This document shows positions 1 through 7,600 of a stretch of 48,389 bases of DNA, one piece after another. Source of the DNA: Candidatus Peribacteraceae bacterium. GTDB taxonomy: Bacteria; Patescibacteriota; Gracilibacteria; Peribacterales; Peribacteraceae. Under the pieces are notes generated by a model. That model was given only the letters and a program-made list of their open reading frames with translations, was not told the DNA's origin and searched no databases. The position numbers and the translations under genes are program-made. The stretch covers positions 1 to 48,389 of the forward strand of contig JAQUKV010000011.1 of assembly GCA_028718905.1 (NCBI GenBank). Direction: 5' to 3'. Position 1 is the first letter of the stretch. Every line of letters begins with the position of its first letter.

Positions 1-1
1 T

Positions 2-115
2 GCAAAAAGCCTCAAAAACTGGCGAAATTTAGCCTCGGAAATTCGTGCGCGGATTGAGTACGGGTTCTTGAGCTTCATGGAGCGGAAAGAAGGATATCAA
101 CCTTCCCTCAGCTAG
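2..115 (+). pseudogene. Reading frame open at window edge, possibly the upstream part of a frameshifted LOG-family gene
   Basis: An open frame enters from the left edge and stops at TAG 113-115, two bases before the ATG of the next entry. The visible part contains an R-x-R-x-E-Y-x-F-L-x-F-M-E-R-K run. In LOG-family proteins a similar FxxRK stretch lies about 15 residues before the PGGxGT loop, which is close to the spacing seen here if the two frames are joined. This suggests one gene with a frameshift or sequencing error near 110-117. It could equally be the unrelated end of an upstream gene. Confidence 0.35.
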
Positions 116-117
116 TC

Positions 118-453
118 ATGAGCCTTATTTATTTCCCGGGTGCGCTTGGGACCATGCATGAATACTACGTCATCTCGGTCATCAAACAATTGGGGAAAGT
201 GGGGGGAAACAAGGTGAAAGATGTGCCTATTCTCCTCATGAATTATGATGGATTTTACGAACATCTGCTTCAGCAACTGCAGGTATGCGTACGGTACCGG
301 ATGGTGACACAGGAGGAACTGAATCGCATCTTCCACGTATGCTCAACAAACAAAGAAGCGTTGGATTTTTTGGCCGATCACTACAGAATTCCAACCGAAG
401 ACCGTCACTACAGCGATCGATTGCAATCATTCGCACGTACAGAAAAGCAATAA
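118..453 (+). CDS. LOG-family (lysine-decarboxylase-like fold) protein, C-terminal half
   Basis: The 111-residue product starts almost directly with a PGALGTMHE loop (residues 8-16), which matches the PGGxGTxxE nucleotide/phosphoribosyl-binding motif of LOG proteins. After it come the KQLGK helix, the PILLMNYDGFY strand and the final helices typical of the family. LOG enzymes remove ribose 5-phosphate from nucleotide substrates such as cytokinin nucleotides, and many bacterial members have unknown substrates. The normal N-terminal Rossmann half (about 80-100 residues) is missing from this frame. The upstream frame ending at 115 may supply it, so the gene is probably broken or frameshifted. 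Function of the fragment is doubtful. Confidence 0.6.
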   Translation: MSLIYFPGALGTMHEYYVISVIKQLGKVGGNKVKDVPILLMNYDGFYEHLLQQLQVCVRYRMVTQEELNRIFHVCSTNKEALDFLADHYRIPTEDRHYSDRLQSFARTEKQ

Positions 454-480
454 CAAGAAAAGCACCGCCGTAACAAATCC

Positions 481-518
481 TGTCGCGAACCTCGCACTTG
501 CTGCGAGGTGAAGCGACA
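481..518. repeat. Imperfect hairpin in the gap after the LOG fragment
   Basis: TGTCGC and GCGACA form an outer arm, with CCTCGCA/TGCGAGG as a perfect inner arm around a 5-nt loop. There is no T-run, so it is not an obvious terminator. It may be a dispersed palindromic repeat. Confidence 0.4.
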
Positions 519-564
519 CCACTGAAGGGAAAGGATGGTACTTGGAAGGAAAACCGCCGAAGGT

Positions 565-612
565 CCTGAGCCCTTCGACTTCTCTCAGGGTAAACGGAGC
601 CGAAGGGCAGGG
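565..612. repeat. CCTGAG/TCGAAGGG-type dispersed palindromic repeat
   Basis: CCTGAG at 565-570 pairs with CTCAGG at 584-589, with CCCTTCGAC between them and CGAAGGG following at 601-607. The same CCCTGAG...GTCGAAGGG family occurs inside two coding regions of this window, at 4234-4253 and 18085-18120. Confidence 0.5.
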
Positions 613-622
613 TTGTCCTTCC

Positions 623-651
623 AAAAAAACACCGCCCCTGCGGACGGTGTC
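623..651 (-). terminator. Rho-independent terminator of the secreted-protein gene
   Basis: Read on the minus strand, ACACCGTCC pairs with GGGCGGTGT (one T-G wobble) around a GCAG loop, followed directly by seven T. It lies 24 bases beyond the stop of the 675-1133 gene. Confidence 0.8.
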
Positions 652-674
652 TTGACGATCAGAAGAGAAACGCC

Positions 675-1133
675 TTACTGGCCGACCTGCACGCGATTGA
701 CGATCTCGGTCAGATTGATGAGCGTGCGGCGGGAAATCCTCTGGGAGGTCGTTTGGCTGTCGCCGGTCTGCACCAACGACGGAGGAAGAACCAGCATGCT
801 TTCGGCGTTATTGATGATGCTGCGACGGCTTGGGCGCTCACCCCGTGCAGCCGGTGTGCGTGCTCCGCGCAGCGTGTGGATGCGTGTGGTAATGCGGGCA
901 CGACCCAGATTCGTGAGGCCGGAAGACTCCGGCATCGCCTGCTTGCGCTCACTCAGACGGAGCATCGTCTCGACCTCCCCCACGGGCACTCGCTGATCGG
1001 CGCGTGTTTTCTCCTCGAGAAGACGACGTGAAATGCGATTGGCAACGGCAGAGGTATCAACCATGGCCATGACCGGTGCAGCGACCGACAGTAACAGAAC
1101 AATGGAAGTGGAGAGGGAAATCATGCGCTTCAT
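675..1133 (-). CDS. Secreted hypothetical protein
   Basis: The 152-residue product has a clear N-terminal signal peptide: a KR pair, a hydrophobic stretch ILLLSVAAPVMA (about 10-23), then an Ala-x-Ala-like cleavage region. The mature part is rich in Arg, Thr and Ser. It contains two similar segments, RISRRLLEEKT near residue 33 and RISRRTLINLT near 132, which suggests an internal duplication. I do not recognise a family or catalytic motif. It is transcribed alone or as the last gene after the YtxH-like gene, and is followed by a good terminator. Confidence 0.6.
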   Translation of the reverse strand: MKRMISLSTSIVLLLSVAAPVMAMVDTSAVANRISRRLLEEKTRADQRVPVGEVETMLRLSERKQAMPESSGLTNLGRARITTRIHTLRGARTPAARGERPSRRSIINNAESMLVLPPSLVQTGDSQTTSQRISRRTLINLTEIVNRVQVGQ

Positions 1134-1321
1134 AGAATCGAACGGAAAAGATGCAAAAGTAAGTTCAGGGTACTGTGGAGACGGACCAAGTCAATCAGAA
1201 AAGCCAAAGGAAAGAGCGTGGATCTCGAAACTTCGCAACAAATTTCATATCCGGCAATGCCCCACCCGAACGGGAGTGCGGGGAGCAGCGCATTCCGCTG
1301 TTGGAAAAACGGTGTGATTGA

Positions 1322-1732
1322 TCACAGAAGCTTCCGCATCTTCGTCTGCATGCGGTGCGCCGTCTTCTTCGCCCTGCGTGCAGCCTTCTTGGCGACCTTG
1401 CGCGCAGCGGATTGCGCTTCGCCTGCCGCATCAGATGCGGCCTCTTCGGCACGGTTCACGAGCTTCGTAAGCTCCTTGCGGGCAACATCGAATGATTCCT
1501 GCGCATAGGTCTTCGCTTTCTTCCAGTTCTTCTGTACTTCATCGCTCTCGACGAACTCCTGTGCCTGCTGAGCCAGCTTCTTGCCGTCCTGCTGCAAATG
1601 TTTGCCGAGCAGGCGCGCGGCGGTTTCGGCATCTTTGGCCTCCGAAAGATCCTTGCGCAGCTTTTGATTGCTGAAAAGGTACCCCGCCATCGCGCCGCCG
1701 AGTGTGCCGATGAGAAGAGAAAGTTTTTTCAT
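1322..1732 (-). CDS. YtxH-like membrane-anchored helical protein
   Basis: The 136-residue product starts MKKLSLLIGTLGGAMAGYLF, a glycine-rich single membrane anchor. A long amphipathic Lys/Ala/Glu helix follows, with a very basic Lys/Arg C-terminus. This is the layout of YtxH/general-stress-type proteins, whose role is poorly defined. The ATG at 1732 was chosen because it begins at the anchor; the open frame extends upstream but encodes no plausible sequence. A TATACT -10 candidate lies about 20 nt upstream, with a pyrimidine-rich leader instead of a Shine-Dalgarno sequence. Confidence 0.65.
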   Translation of the reverse strand: MKKLSLLIGTLGGAMAGYLFSNQKLRKDLSEAKDAETAARLLGKHLQQDGKKLAQQAQEFVESDEVQKNWKKAKTYAQESFDVARKELTKLVNRAEEAASDAAGEAQSAARKVAKKAARRAKKTAHRMQTKMRKLL

Positions 1733-1791
1733 GGGGAAAGAGGGAAAACAGGAACAGTATACCCCGCTCCAAATGGAAAGCGATGGAAGGA

Positions 1792-3222
1792 TCAGTACGC
1801 TTTTGCATAGAGCGCCATGCTCTTGGCCACGGCACCCGAGAGAATATCCTTGCGTCCCTTGGCTTTGGCCGAATCGGGATCGAGCAGGCGGATCGACGCT
1901 TTGAGGTCGTTCTGAATCTTCTCGGCCGTGGCAAGCTCGCCGTCCCACGGTGCCCAGACGAATCCGCCTTCGCCGTCAATGCGTTCCTTCAGCTCCGCAT
2001 ACGTCTTCGCCTCGAATGTGTGCTCTTTGAGAAAGAGCTCCGCCTGCGCATAGAGCCCCTCCTGCACCGATTGCAGGAGTTTATTGAACGCTACGGCCGT
2101 GCACTGTTGCAGAGGCCAGGGTTCTTTGGAGGACGTATCTCTGCGGACGACAGTCGCCTGTGCGGCCGCCAGATCCTTCGGACCGATCTCTATACGCACC
2201 GGCACTCCCTTCACCTCCCACTCGTTGAATTTGAAGCCGGGAGACTTCTCGTCACGGTCATCGAGCTTCACACGAAGACCGGCGAGTGCAGACACAAGCG
2301 TCCGACACGCCTCCAGAACGTTGCTTCGCTCCGCATCCGTCTTGTAGATCGGCACAAGGACGACCTGAATCGGGGCGAGAGACGGAGGAATACGCAGTCC
2401 TTTCCCGTCACCGTGCACAACAATGAGCGTCCCGATCAGACGCGTCGAAACACCCCAGCTGGTCATCCACGGACGCTGCTGCTTACCCTCCGCATCAAGG
2501 AATGAAACGCCGTACGCCTCCGAAAATCCCTGACCGAGATTGTGCGACGTACCCGCCTGAATCGCTTTGCCGTCACGGGCCAGTGCCTCGGTTGTCATGG
2601 TGTAGAGAGCGCCTGCGAATTTCTCATGCTCCGGTTTGCGGCCGGTCATGACCGGAAGTGCGAGCATGTCGCGATCGAACGCTGTGTACATTTCGAGCGC
2701 TGCTTCGGCCATCGCATCCGCTTCGGCTTTGGTCGCATGACAGGTATGTCCCTCCTGCCACAGAAATTCGAGTGTGCGCAGGAACGGACGCGTGCGCATC
2801 TCCCAACGCACGATATTCGCCCACTGGTTCAGCTTGATGGGCAGATCACGATGGGAATGGACCCAGCGGGAATATGCCGAATAGATCACCGTCTCGCTCG
2901 TCGGACGCACGTAGAGCTTCTCGGTCAGCTCCTTGCCTCCCCCGTGCGTGACCACGGCACACTGAGGCGCGAAACCCTCGACGTGCTCGGCCTCCTTGGC
3001 CAGCATCGATTCGGGAATGAACAACGGAAAGTATGCGTTGACGACGCCCAGCTCTTTGATGCGCCGATCGAGATCGCGCTGCATCATCTCCCAGATGGCA
3101 TAGCCGTAGGGTTTGAAGATGATACATCCGCGCACATCGGCATTCTCGGCAAGATCCGCCTGCGCAATGACATCGAGATACCACTGCGGAAAGTCCTTTT
3201 TGGGATCGGCAAGTCGGGGCAT
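1792..3222 (-). CDS. proS: Prolyl-tRNA synthetase, archaeal/eukaryotic-like type
   Basis: The 476-residue enzyme attaches proline to tRNA-Pro. Class II motifs are visible. Motif 2 includes RPTSET (about 125-130) and the W-E-x-R-T-R-P-F region. Motif 3 is represented by GLRIPPSLAP with the preceding HGDGKG. The length, the absence of the bacterial INS editing insertion, and the C-terminal domain ending in an aromatic residue (ALYAKAY) fit the archaeal/eukaryotic-like ProRS class, which is common in small-genome bacteria. The start MPRLADPKKDF at 3222 follows a pyrimidine-rich leader. The frame stays open 20 codons upstream, but that part does not match family N-termini. Confidence 0.93.
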   Translation of the reverse strand: MPRLADPKKDFPQWYLDVIAQADLAENADVRGCIIFKPYGYAIWEMMQRDLDRRIKELGVVNAYFPLFIPESMLAKEAEHVEGFAPQCAVVTHGGGKELTEKLYVRPTSETVIYSAYSRWVHSHRDLPIKLNQWANIVRWEMRTRPFLRTLEFLWQEGHTCHATKAEADAMAEAALEMYTAFDRDMLALPVMTGRKPEHEKFAGALYTMTTEALARDGKAIQAGTSHNLGQGFSEAYGVSFLDAEGKQQRPWMTSWGVSTRLIGTLIVVHGDGKGLRIPPSLAPIQVVLVPIYKTDAERSNVLEACRTLVSALAGLRVKLDDRDEKSPGFKFNEWEVKGVPVRIEIGPKDLAAAQATVVRRDTSSKEPWPLQQCTAVAFNKLLQSVQEGLYAQAELFLKEHTFEAKTYAELKERIDGEGGFVWAPWDGELATAEKIQNDLKASIRLLDPDSAKAKGRKDILSGAVAKSMALYAKAY

Positions 3223-3289
3223 GAGAGATGGGAAAACGGCAGGCATCGTACACCAGAACACGCCTGCGCGCGCGGGCTTCACTCTCTTT

Positions 3290-3712
3290 TTAGCTCATCG
3301 CGATGCCGATCATCGTCACAGCGGCGCCGAAGGCGATGCCCGCAGAAACCTCCGCGAATGAATGCCCGAGGGTTTCCCTGAGCCGGTGAAAGTGCTGCAG
3401 CACATTGAGCACCCGCGCCTGCTCGCCGAGGACCGCCCGCACCCCGATGGCGTCGTACCAGACGATACAGGCAAAGACCGTGGCAATGGCGAACTCGACG
3501 GAATCCGTCCCCACCTTATGACCGACAATAATGAGGAGCGACATGACAAATGCGGAGTGGCTGCTCGGCATCCCGCCCTGCTGGAAAAGATGGCGATGAC
3601 CCGAGCCGGATCGCACTTCTTCCACGACATACTTCACGATTTCCGTGAGCACGAGTACGATCAACGGAATGAGAAAGAGGTAGGTGCGGAGGAGGTCGGA
3701 GATCGAAGACAT
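3290..3712 (-). CDS. DUF212 (YuiD-like) membrane protein
   Basis: The 140-residue product has several membrane helices and the motif GGMPSSHSAFV (about 46-56), which is characteristic of DUF212, the acid-phosphatase/vanadium-haloperoxidase-related family. WYDAIGVRAVLGEQA and a late H-S-x-x-E-V segment are also typical. Family members resemble the PAP2 fold, but the substrate is not established. The start at 3712 (MSSISDLLRTY) fits family length, and TACACT about 30 nt upstream is a possible -10. Confidence 0.8.
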   Translation of the reverse strand: MSSISDLLRTYLFLIPLIVLVLTEIVKYVVEEVRSGSGHRHLFQQGGMPSSHSAFVMSLLIIVGHKVGTDSVEFAIATVFACIVWYDAIGVRAVLGEQARVLNVLQHFHRLRETLGHSFAEVSAGIAFGAAVTMIGIAMS

Positions 3713-3810
3713 TGTGAATGGAAAGACACGCAAAGTGTAACACGAAGCGACGGACATTCGGGAAGTAGGGAAATCGGGAAGTAGGGCCGAGTTCCCGAGT
3801 TCCCTTTTCC

Positions 3811-4644
3811 CTACACCGCCGCCACATCGCAGACCCCTCTGTACGGACACCGCTTGCAGGCGGTGACGCTTGGCGTCGGATGAAAATCCTTCGCCTCCAT
3901 GCGCTCGCGGATGAGTGTGATCTGCGTGCGGGCATCCTTGAGCTGCGAAGCGGAGCGTGCCGTGGCGCGCTCGACCACGCCTTCATCAGAGAGAAAAAGG
4001 AGAAGCAACTCCGTGCAGGGTTTATCGAAAAGCTGTGCGGCGGCAAGCGCGTACAGCGAGATCTGCAGATCCGCATCGGCCTCCGCCTGCGTACAGGGCG
4101 GGGTGGTCTTGTAGTCGATGATGCGCACTCCTTCTGCCGTCTGTTCGACGCGATCCAGCCGACCCGTGATGTGCACGCCGTCGATCTCAATCGAGAATCC
4201 CTTCTCCACCGCAAGAACGAGAGGCGCGGCCTGCCCTGAGCGTAGTCGAAGGGACCACCATGTGAAAAACCGCCGCATGAGGGCCTCCCCCCTGCTGCGC
4301 GCGAAATCCGCCTCGAAGCGGGAAGGATACGTATCGAACACGAACGTCTGATGCCAGATCTCCATGAGCTTCTCTGCGGTGAGCTCCTGTGGCTTGGGAT
4401 GCTCTTCTTCTACAAAAAGCCTGATCTGATCCTCACGTACACCTTCATTCTTCTGCTTCCTACGCCCAACGCCCAACGCCCTATGCCCTATCTCAAGCTC
4501 TCCCCATCTCTTCAGGGCGTTATGCACACTCGCCCCGAAACTCTCGCCTTCGGAAATCCCCCATGGAATTTTCTTGATGTGCGAAAATTCATACTGTCGC
4601 GGACACGTGCGATACCGGCGGAGCTGCGAGTAGGAGAGAGACAC
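3811..4644 (-). CDS. PD-(D/E)XK nuclease family protein (RecB/Cas4-like) with Fe-S cysteines
   Basis: The 277-residue protein has the RecB-like nuclease signature. CPRQYEF is near residue 15, a conserved H appears in ASVHNAL, and D...IIDYKT is the PD-(D/E)XK core. The C-terminus has CKRCPYRGVCDV. The first cysteine together with the three late ones is the usual 4Fe-4S set of AddB/Cas4-type nucleases. It probably acts on DNA ends in repair. The GTG start at 4644 is supported by TAAGAT ending 6 nt upstream. Two non-conserved stretches come from repeats: one translated from a CCCTGAG...TCGAAGGG element (LRSGQA) and one from a CCCAACG microsatellite (HRALGVGRRK). Confidence 0.8.
   Translation of the reverse strand: MSLSYSQLRRYRTCPRQYEFSHIKKIPWGISEGESFGASVHNALKRWGELEIGHRALGVGRRKQKNEGVREDQIRLFVEEEHPKPQELTAEKLMEIWHQTFVFDTYPSRFEADFARSRGEALMRRFFTWWSLRLRSGQAAPLVLAVEKGFSIEIDGVHITGRLDRVEQTAEGVRIIDYKTTPPCTQAEADADLQISLYALAAAQLFDKPCTELLLLFLSDEGVVERATARSASQLKDARTQITLIRERMEAKDFHPTPSVTACKRCPYRGVCDVAAV
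4234..4253. repeat. CCCTGAG...GTCGAAGGG repeat inside the nuclease gene
   Basis: A 20-bp unit reading CCCTGAG-CGTA-GTCGAAGGG lies in frame in the nuclease gene. On the coding strand it adds residues resembling LRSGQA, a common translation product of this repeat class. Confidence 0.6.
4459..4491. repeat. CCCAACG/CCCTATG heptamer array inside the nuclease gene
   Basis: About four degenerate 7-bp units (TACGCCCAACGCCCAACGCC and similar) sit in the coding region. Related CCCTACG arrays lie in gaps at 12976 and 19398. Confidence 0.55.
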
Positions 4645-4650
4645 GCCGCT

Positions 4651-4656
4651 ATCTTA
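4651..4656 (-). promoter_or_regulatory. -10 element of the PD-(D/E)XK gene
   Basis: TAAGAT on the minus strand is separated from the GTG start by exactly 6 nt (AGCGGC), which predicts a leaderless transcript. It lies between the giant gene's stop at 4664 and this start. Confidence 0.5.
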
Positions 4657-4663
4657 CCTTACT

Positions 4664-7600
4664 TCACTGAGAAGGCTCTTCCCCGCGATTGATGGCTGCC
4701 AGATCCTCGAGCAAACGATTGTACTTTTCGGAGCCGCCCCACATGGTGCAGCAGAACGTTGCCGGATCCTTCAGCTCCTCCAGATTCCACAAGCCCGCAA
4801 GCCACTTGCCCTGACCCTCATCGAAACGCATGTAGAGGAATTTGTTCCCCATCCAGCCGAACTGCTTGGTGTAGTACGAGCCATCATGATTCGCAGTGAT
4901 GCGTTCCATGAGCGCCGTTCCCGCGGTCACTTTCTGGTGCAGACCGCGATCGGATCCCTGCTCCTTCTCGGCGGGATGCGCGCTCTGCACCGGCGCGCCA
5001 AACAGCCGGAGGATATTCACCATGCCCAGACGGGATGTCTGCTCGCCGACGTAACGGAGCGTCCCGACATTCTCTTTGGACATGTTCTCAACGGCCAGCG
5101 TGTCGAAATCCTGCGTCAGCACCGTCCGCAGACGCGCATGCAGCTGACGTGCCTCCGTTTCCGAGAATGATTTCTTCTGACGCACACCGTCCACGGCCTG
5201 CTGCAGCACATCGAAGAGCTGCTCGGCAACGACGCCGCGGGCCACCATCTGCAAATCCCGATCGCCATACCAGTTTTTGAACGGAATCCAGTTCGCACCA
5301 TTCGACCAGTTCGAATAATCCTTCGTGATCAGGCGGCGCTCGCAATCCGCAAGCTCATCGCGCAGAAGGTAGAGCAGTTTTCCCGGCGCCTCGCGCTCGA
5401 ACTGGACCGGATCAGAAGCAAACTTACTGACATCCGCCATGATGAGTTTCGATGATTCCGCCGCACGCGAGACCACGTTCAGCTCCATCTCCTCCCAGTA
5501 CGTGGCATCGTCTTTCGGGCGGGCGTCCGCAGAACCCGTTCGTTCCCACTGATCGAATTGGATTTCGGCGTAGAGAGCGGCATTGCGAAGCACCTCCGAA
5601 GTGACGAGTTTAAAGGAACCCTGTGTTTTATAGGCAACATAGCGGTCCGCTGCGCGGACGAATGTCGAAATCCGCTCCGTCTGTTGCACATTGATCGCAT
5701 TCTCAAGAAACGTCTGCATGGCTTTCGGATCGCCGGCAACCCCGGACGAAATACTGTCCGCGTCAATATCCATGATCGAAGCCGGACGAATGTGCTCGGC
5801 AGCAATCTGTGCGAAGTAGGCATCGTAACCTTCCCAACGCGCGTTCTCGTTGGCGCGACGCGCCGTCTCGGCATTGAGGAAGAAATCCTGCGCCCAGTTC
5901 ACATTCTCCAGACGGCTGGACTTGCCGATGTGTTCCAGAATCTGCCCCGGTGTGTATTTCTTCTGCATGTCCCGGGAATTGAGCAGGTGGTACTCGGTGG
6001 ATTCCTCGCATTTCTGATACGTCACGCGCGCACCGAACGCCAGAGCGGCGATCGGCAGCATCACCATGCCGGCGGGCGCACCGAGGGCGACGATCAATGC
6101 ATTCCCCGCGGCGACGGATTGATAGATCGCAATGCCGCCGAGCAGAAGACCCGCGGCGCTGGAAGCTCCTTCGGCCGCATAGAGGTAATTCGCACGGCTG
6201 TAGAGCAACTTGAGATCGGGATTGTCCGTCTGGAGAATCCGTTCTTTGTTCTGCTCGTAGTCGCACCACGCCATGTAGATACCGTAAACATCCCCCACGG
6301 CACCGACGCCGTTCCACCCGGCTTTCAGATACGTGGCGCGGCGGGCAGCGTTGGCGATGCGGGCGATCTCGGGAGCCTTGCCGCTCACGATTGCGCCGGA
6401 GAGGAGCTTCTTGGCCCGCCCGCTCTCCGCGATCATGTTGAGAGTCTTGGGTTCGAGCGCCGCCAGCTCCGCGCGGAGCGCCTTTTCGATGTCCGTTGCG
6501 TCCTTGGCACCGGCGAGCGCTTTCGCAATGCGCTCATCGCTCAGAATCGACTCGAGGTGGCGCGCGCCCGGCGCCGCAGCGGGAATTTCAGCGGCCGCTG
6601 CGGATGCCGCCGCTGTCTCGGCTGCCGCTGTTTGTCGTGCCGCCTGCTTCACACCCTCAGGCTGTCCGTCGAGCGCACTTGCCCCTTCGCCATTGGGAAC
6701 ATTCGGACGCACGCCGCGGTCGGCCGGAGTGAGTTTTGATGGAGGAGCTTCCGTGGCCGTTGACGTCGATGAGACCGGCTGCCGCTCGGGAAGCGGGGGC
6801 GGCGATGATGCGGGTTTTGTCGCCGGTTGAGCTGGAGCACCGGCAGGCGCAGAGGGAGATTGGGGCAACGGAGGAGGAACAGTCTTTGGCTTGGGGAGAG
6901 GCGGAGGGGTGGCGGGAGCTCTCGGAAGAGGAGGAGGCTGTGCTCCCGACTTGGGCAGAGGTAGCGGCCGGGAAGCAGTCTTCGGAAGAGGTGGAGGAGT
7001 TGCCGGGAGGGGGGACGGAGTCGCGCTGGCCGTCGCAGGAAGGGGCGGAACCGCAGCTATTGATGCGGGTAGTGGAGGAGTGACCGCAACAGAGGCGGGC
7101 AGAGGCGGAGGGGTGATGGGGAGCGGGGGTGGGAGTCCTGTTCTTGCATTGTTCCAGCGAAGAGTGTCGTGCCAAATTGCCTGATAATCGCCGATGGGTC
7201 CGGGGATGACTAATCGCGTTCCCCAGTTTCTGAGTGAAAACTGAAGCATCTTCACTTTCTTCATGCGGTCAAAAATGTGGATTTTCAAAACGTTCCGCAT
7301 TTGATCAGGCGACATCCCCTTCTGAAGCAGATGTCTCATACCCAGCTTCCCGGCAATCTTATCCAATTCTTTAACACTCTGACTATGTTCAATGATTCCA
7401 ATCCATGCGATGTTTTTTATCCCCGCCTTCCCCAGCACAGTATTGATGTACCAGGAGCGTCGATAACCGGAAAATCTGTTGAGGAAGCCGGACCCGGGAT
7501 TGTGCTCGGAAACCAAATATTTCATCAAACTCACATCCTTGCTCCCACGGTAGGTATCACGGATCATCTTCCATTGTGCCCATACCGGAATACTGCCTTG

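Noticed and set aside
481..518. Hairpin as a terminator for the LOG fragment
   Set aside because: The stem is good, but no T-run follows on either strand.
1783..2505. A 240-codon plus-strand open frame opposite proS, and similar long frames at 2542-3381 and 37781-38962
   Set aside because: These lie fully antisense to well-recognised enzymes and show no domain.
3811..4644. A Cas4 nuclease of a CRISPR system
   Set aside because: The fold and Fe-S cysteines are similar, but no other cas gene or array is present; a general RecB-like repair nuclease is more likely.
5558..6739. A 393-codon plus-strand open frame opposite the giant membrane-protein gene
   Set aside because: It mirrors codon structure of the long minus-strand gene, has Arg/His-rich low-sense sequence and no family motif.
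6768..7139. CRISPR-like array in the repeated PPLP region
   Set aside because: Units are short, unequal and in frame, encoding a proline-rich linker; there are no constant repeats with unique spacers and no cas genes.
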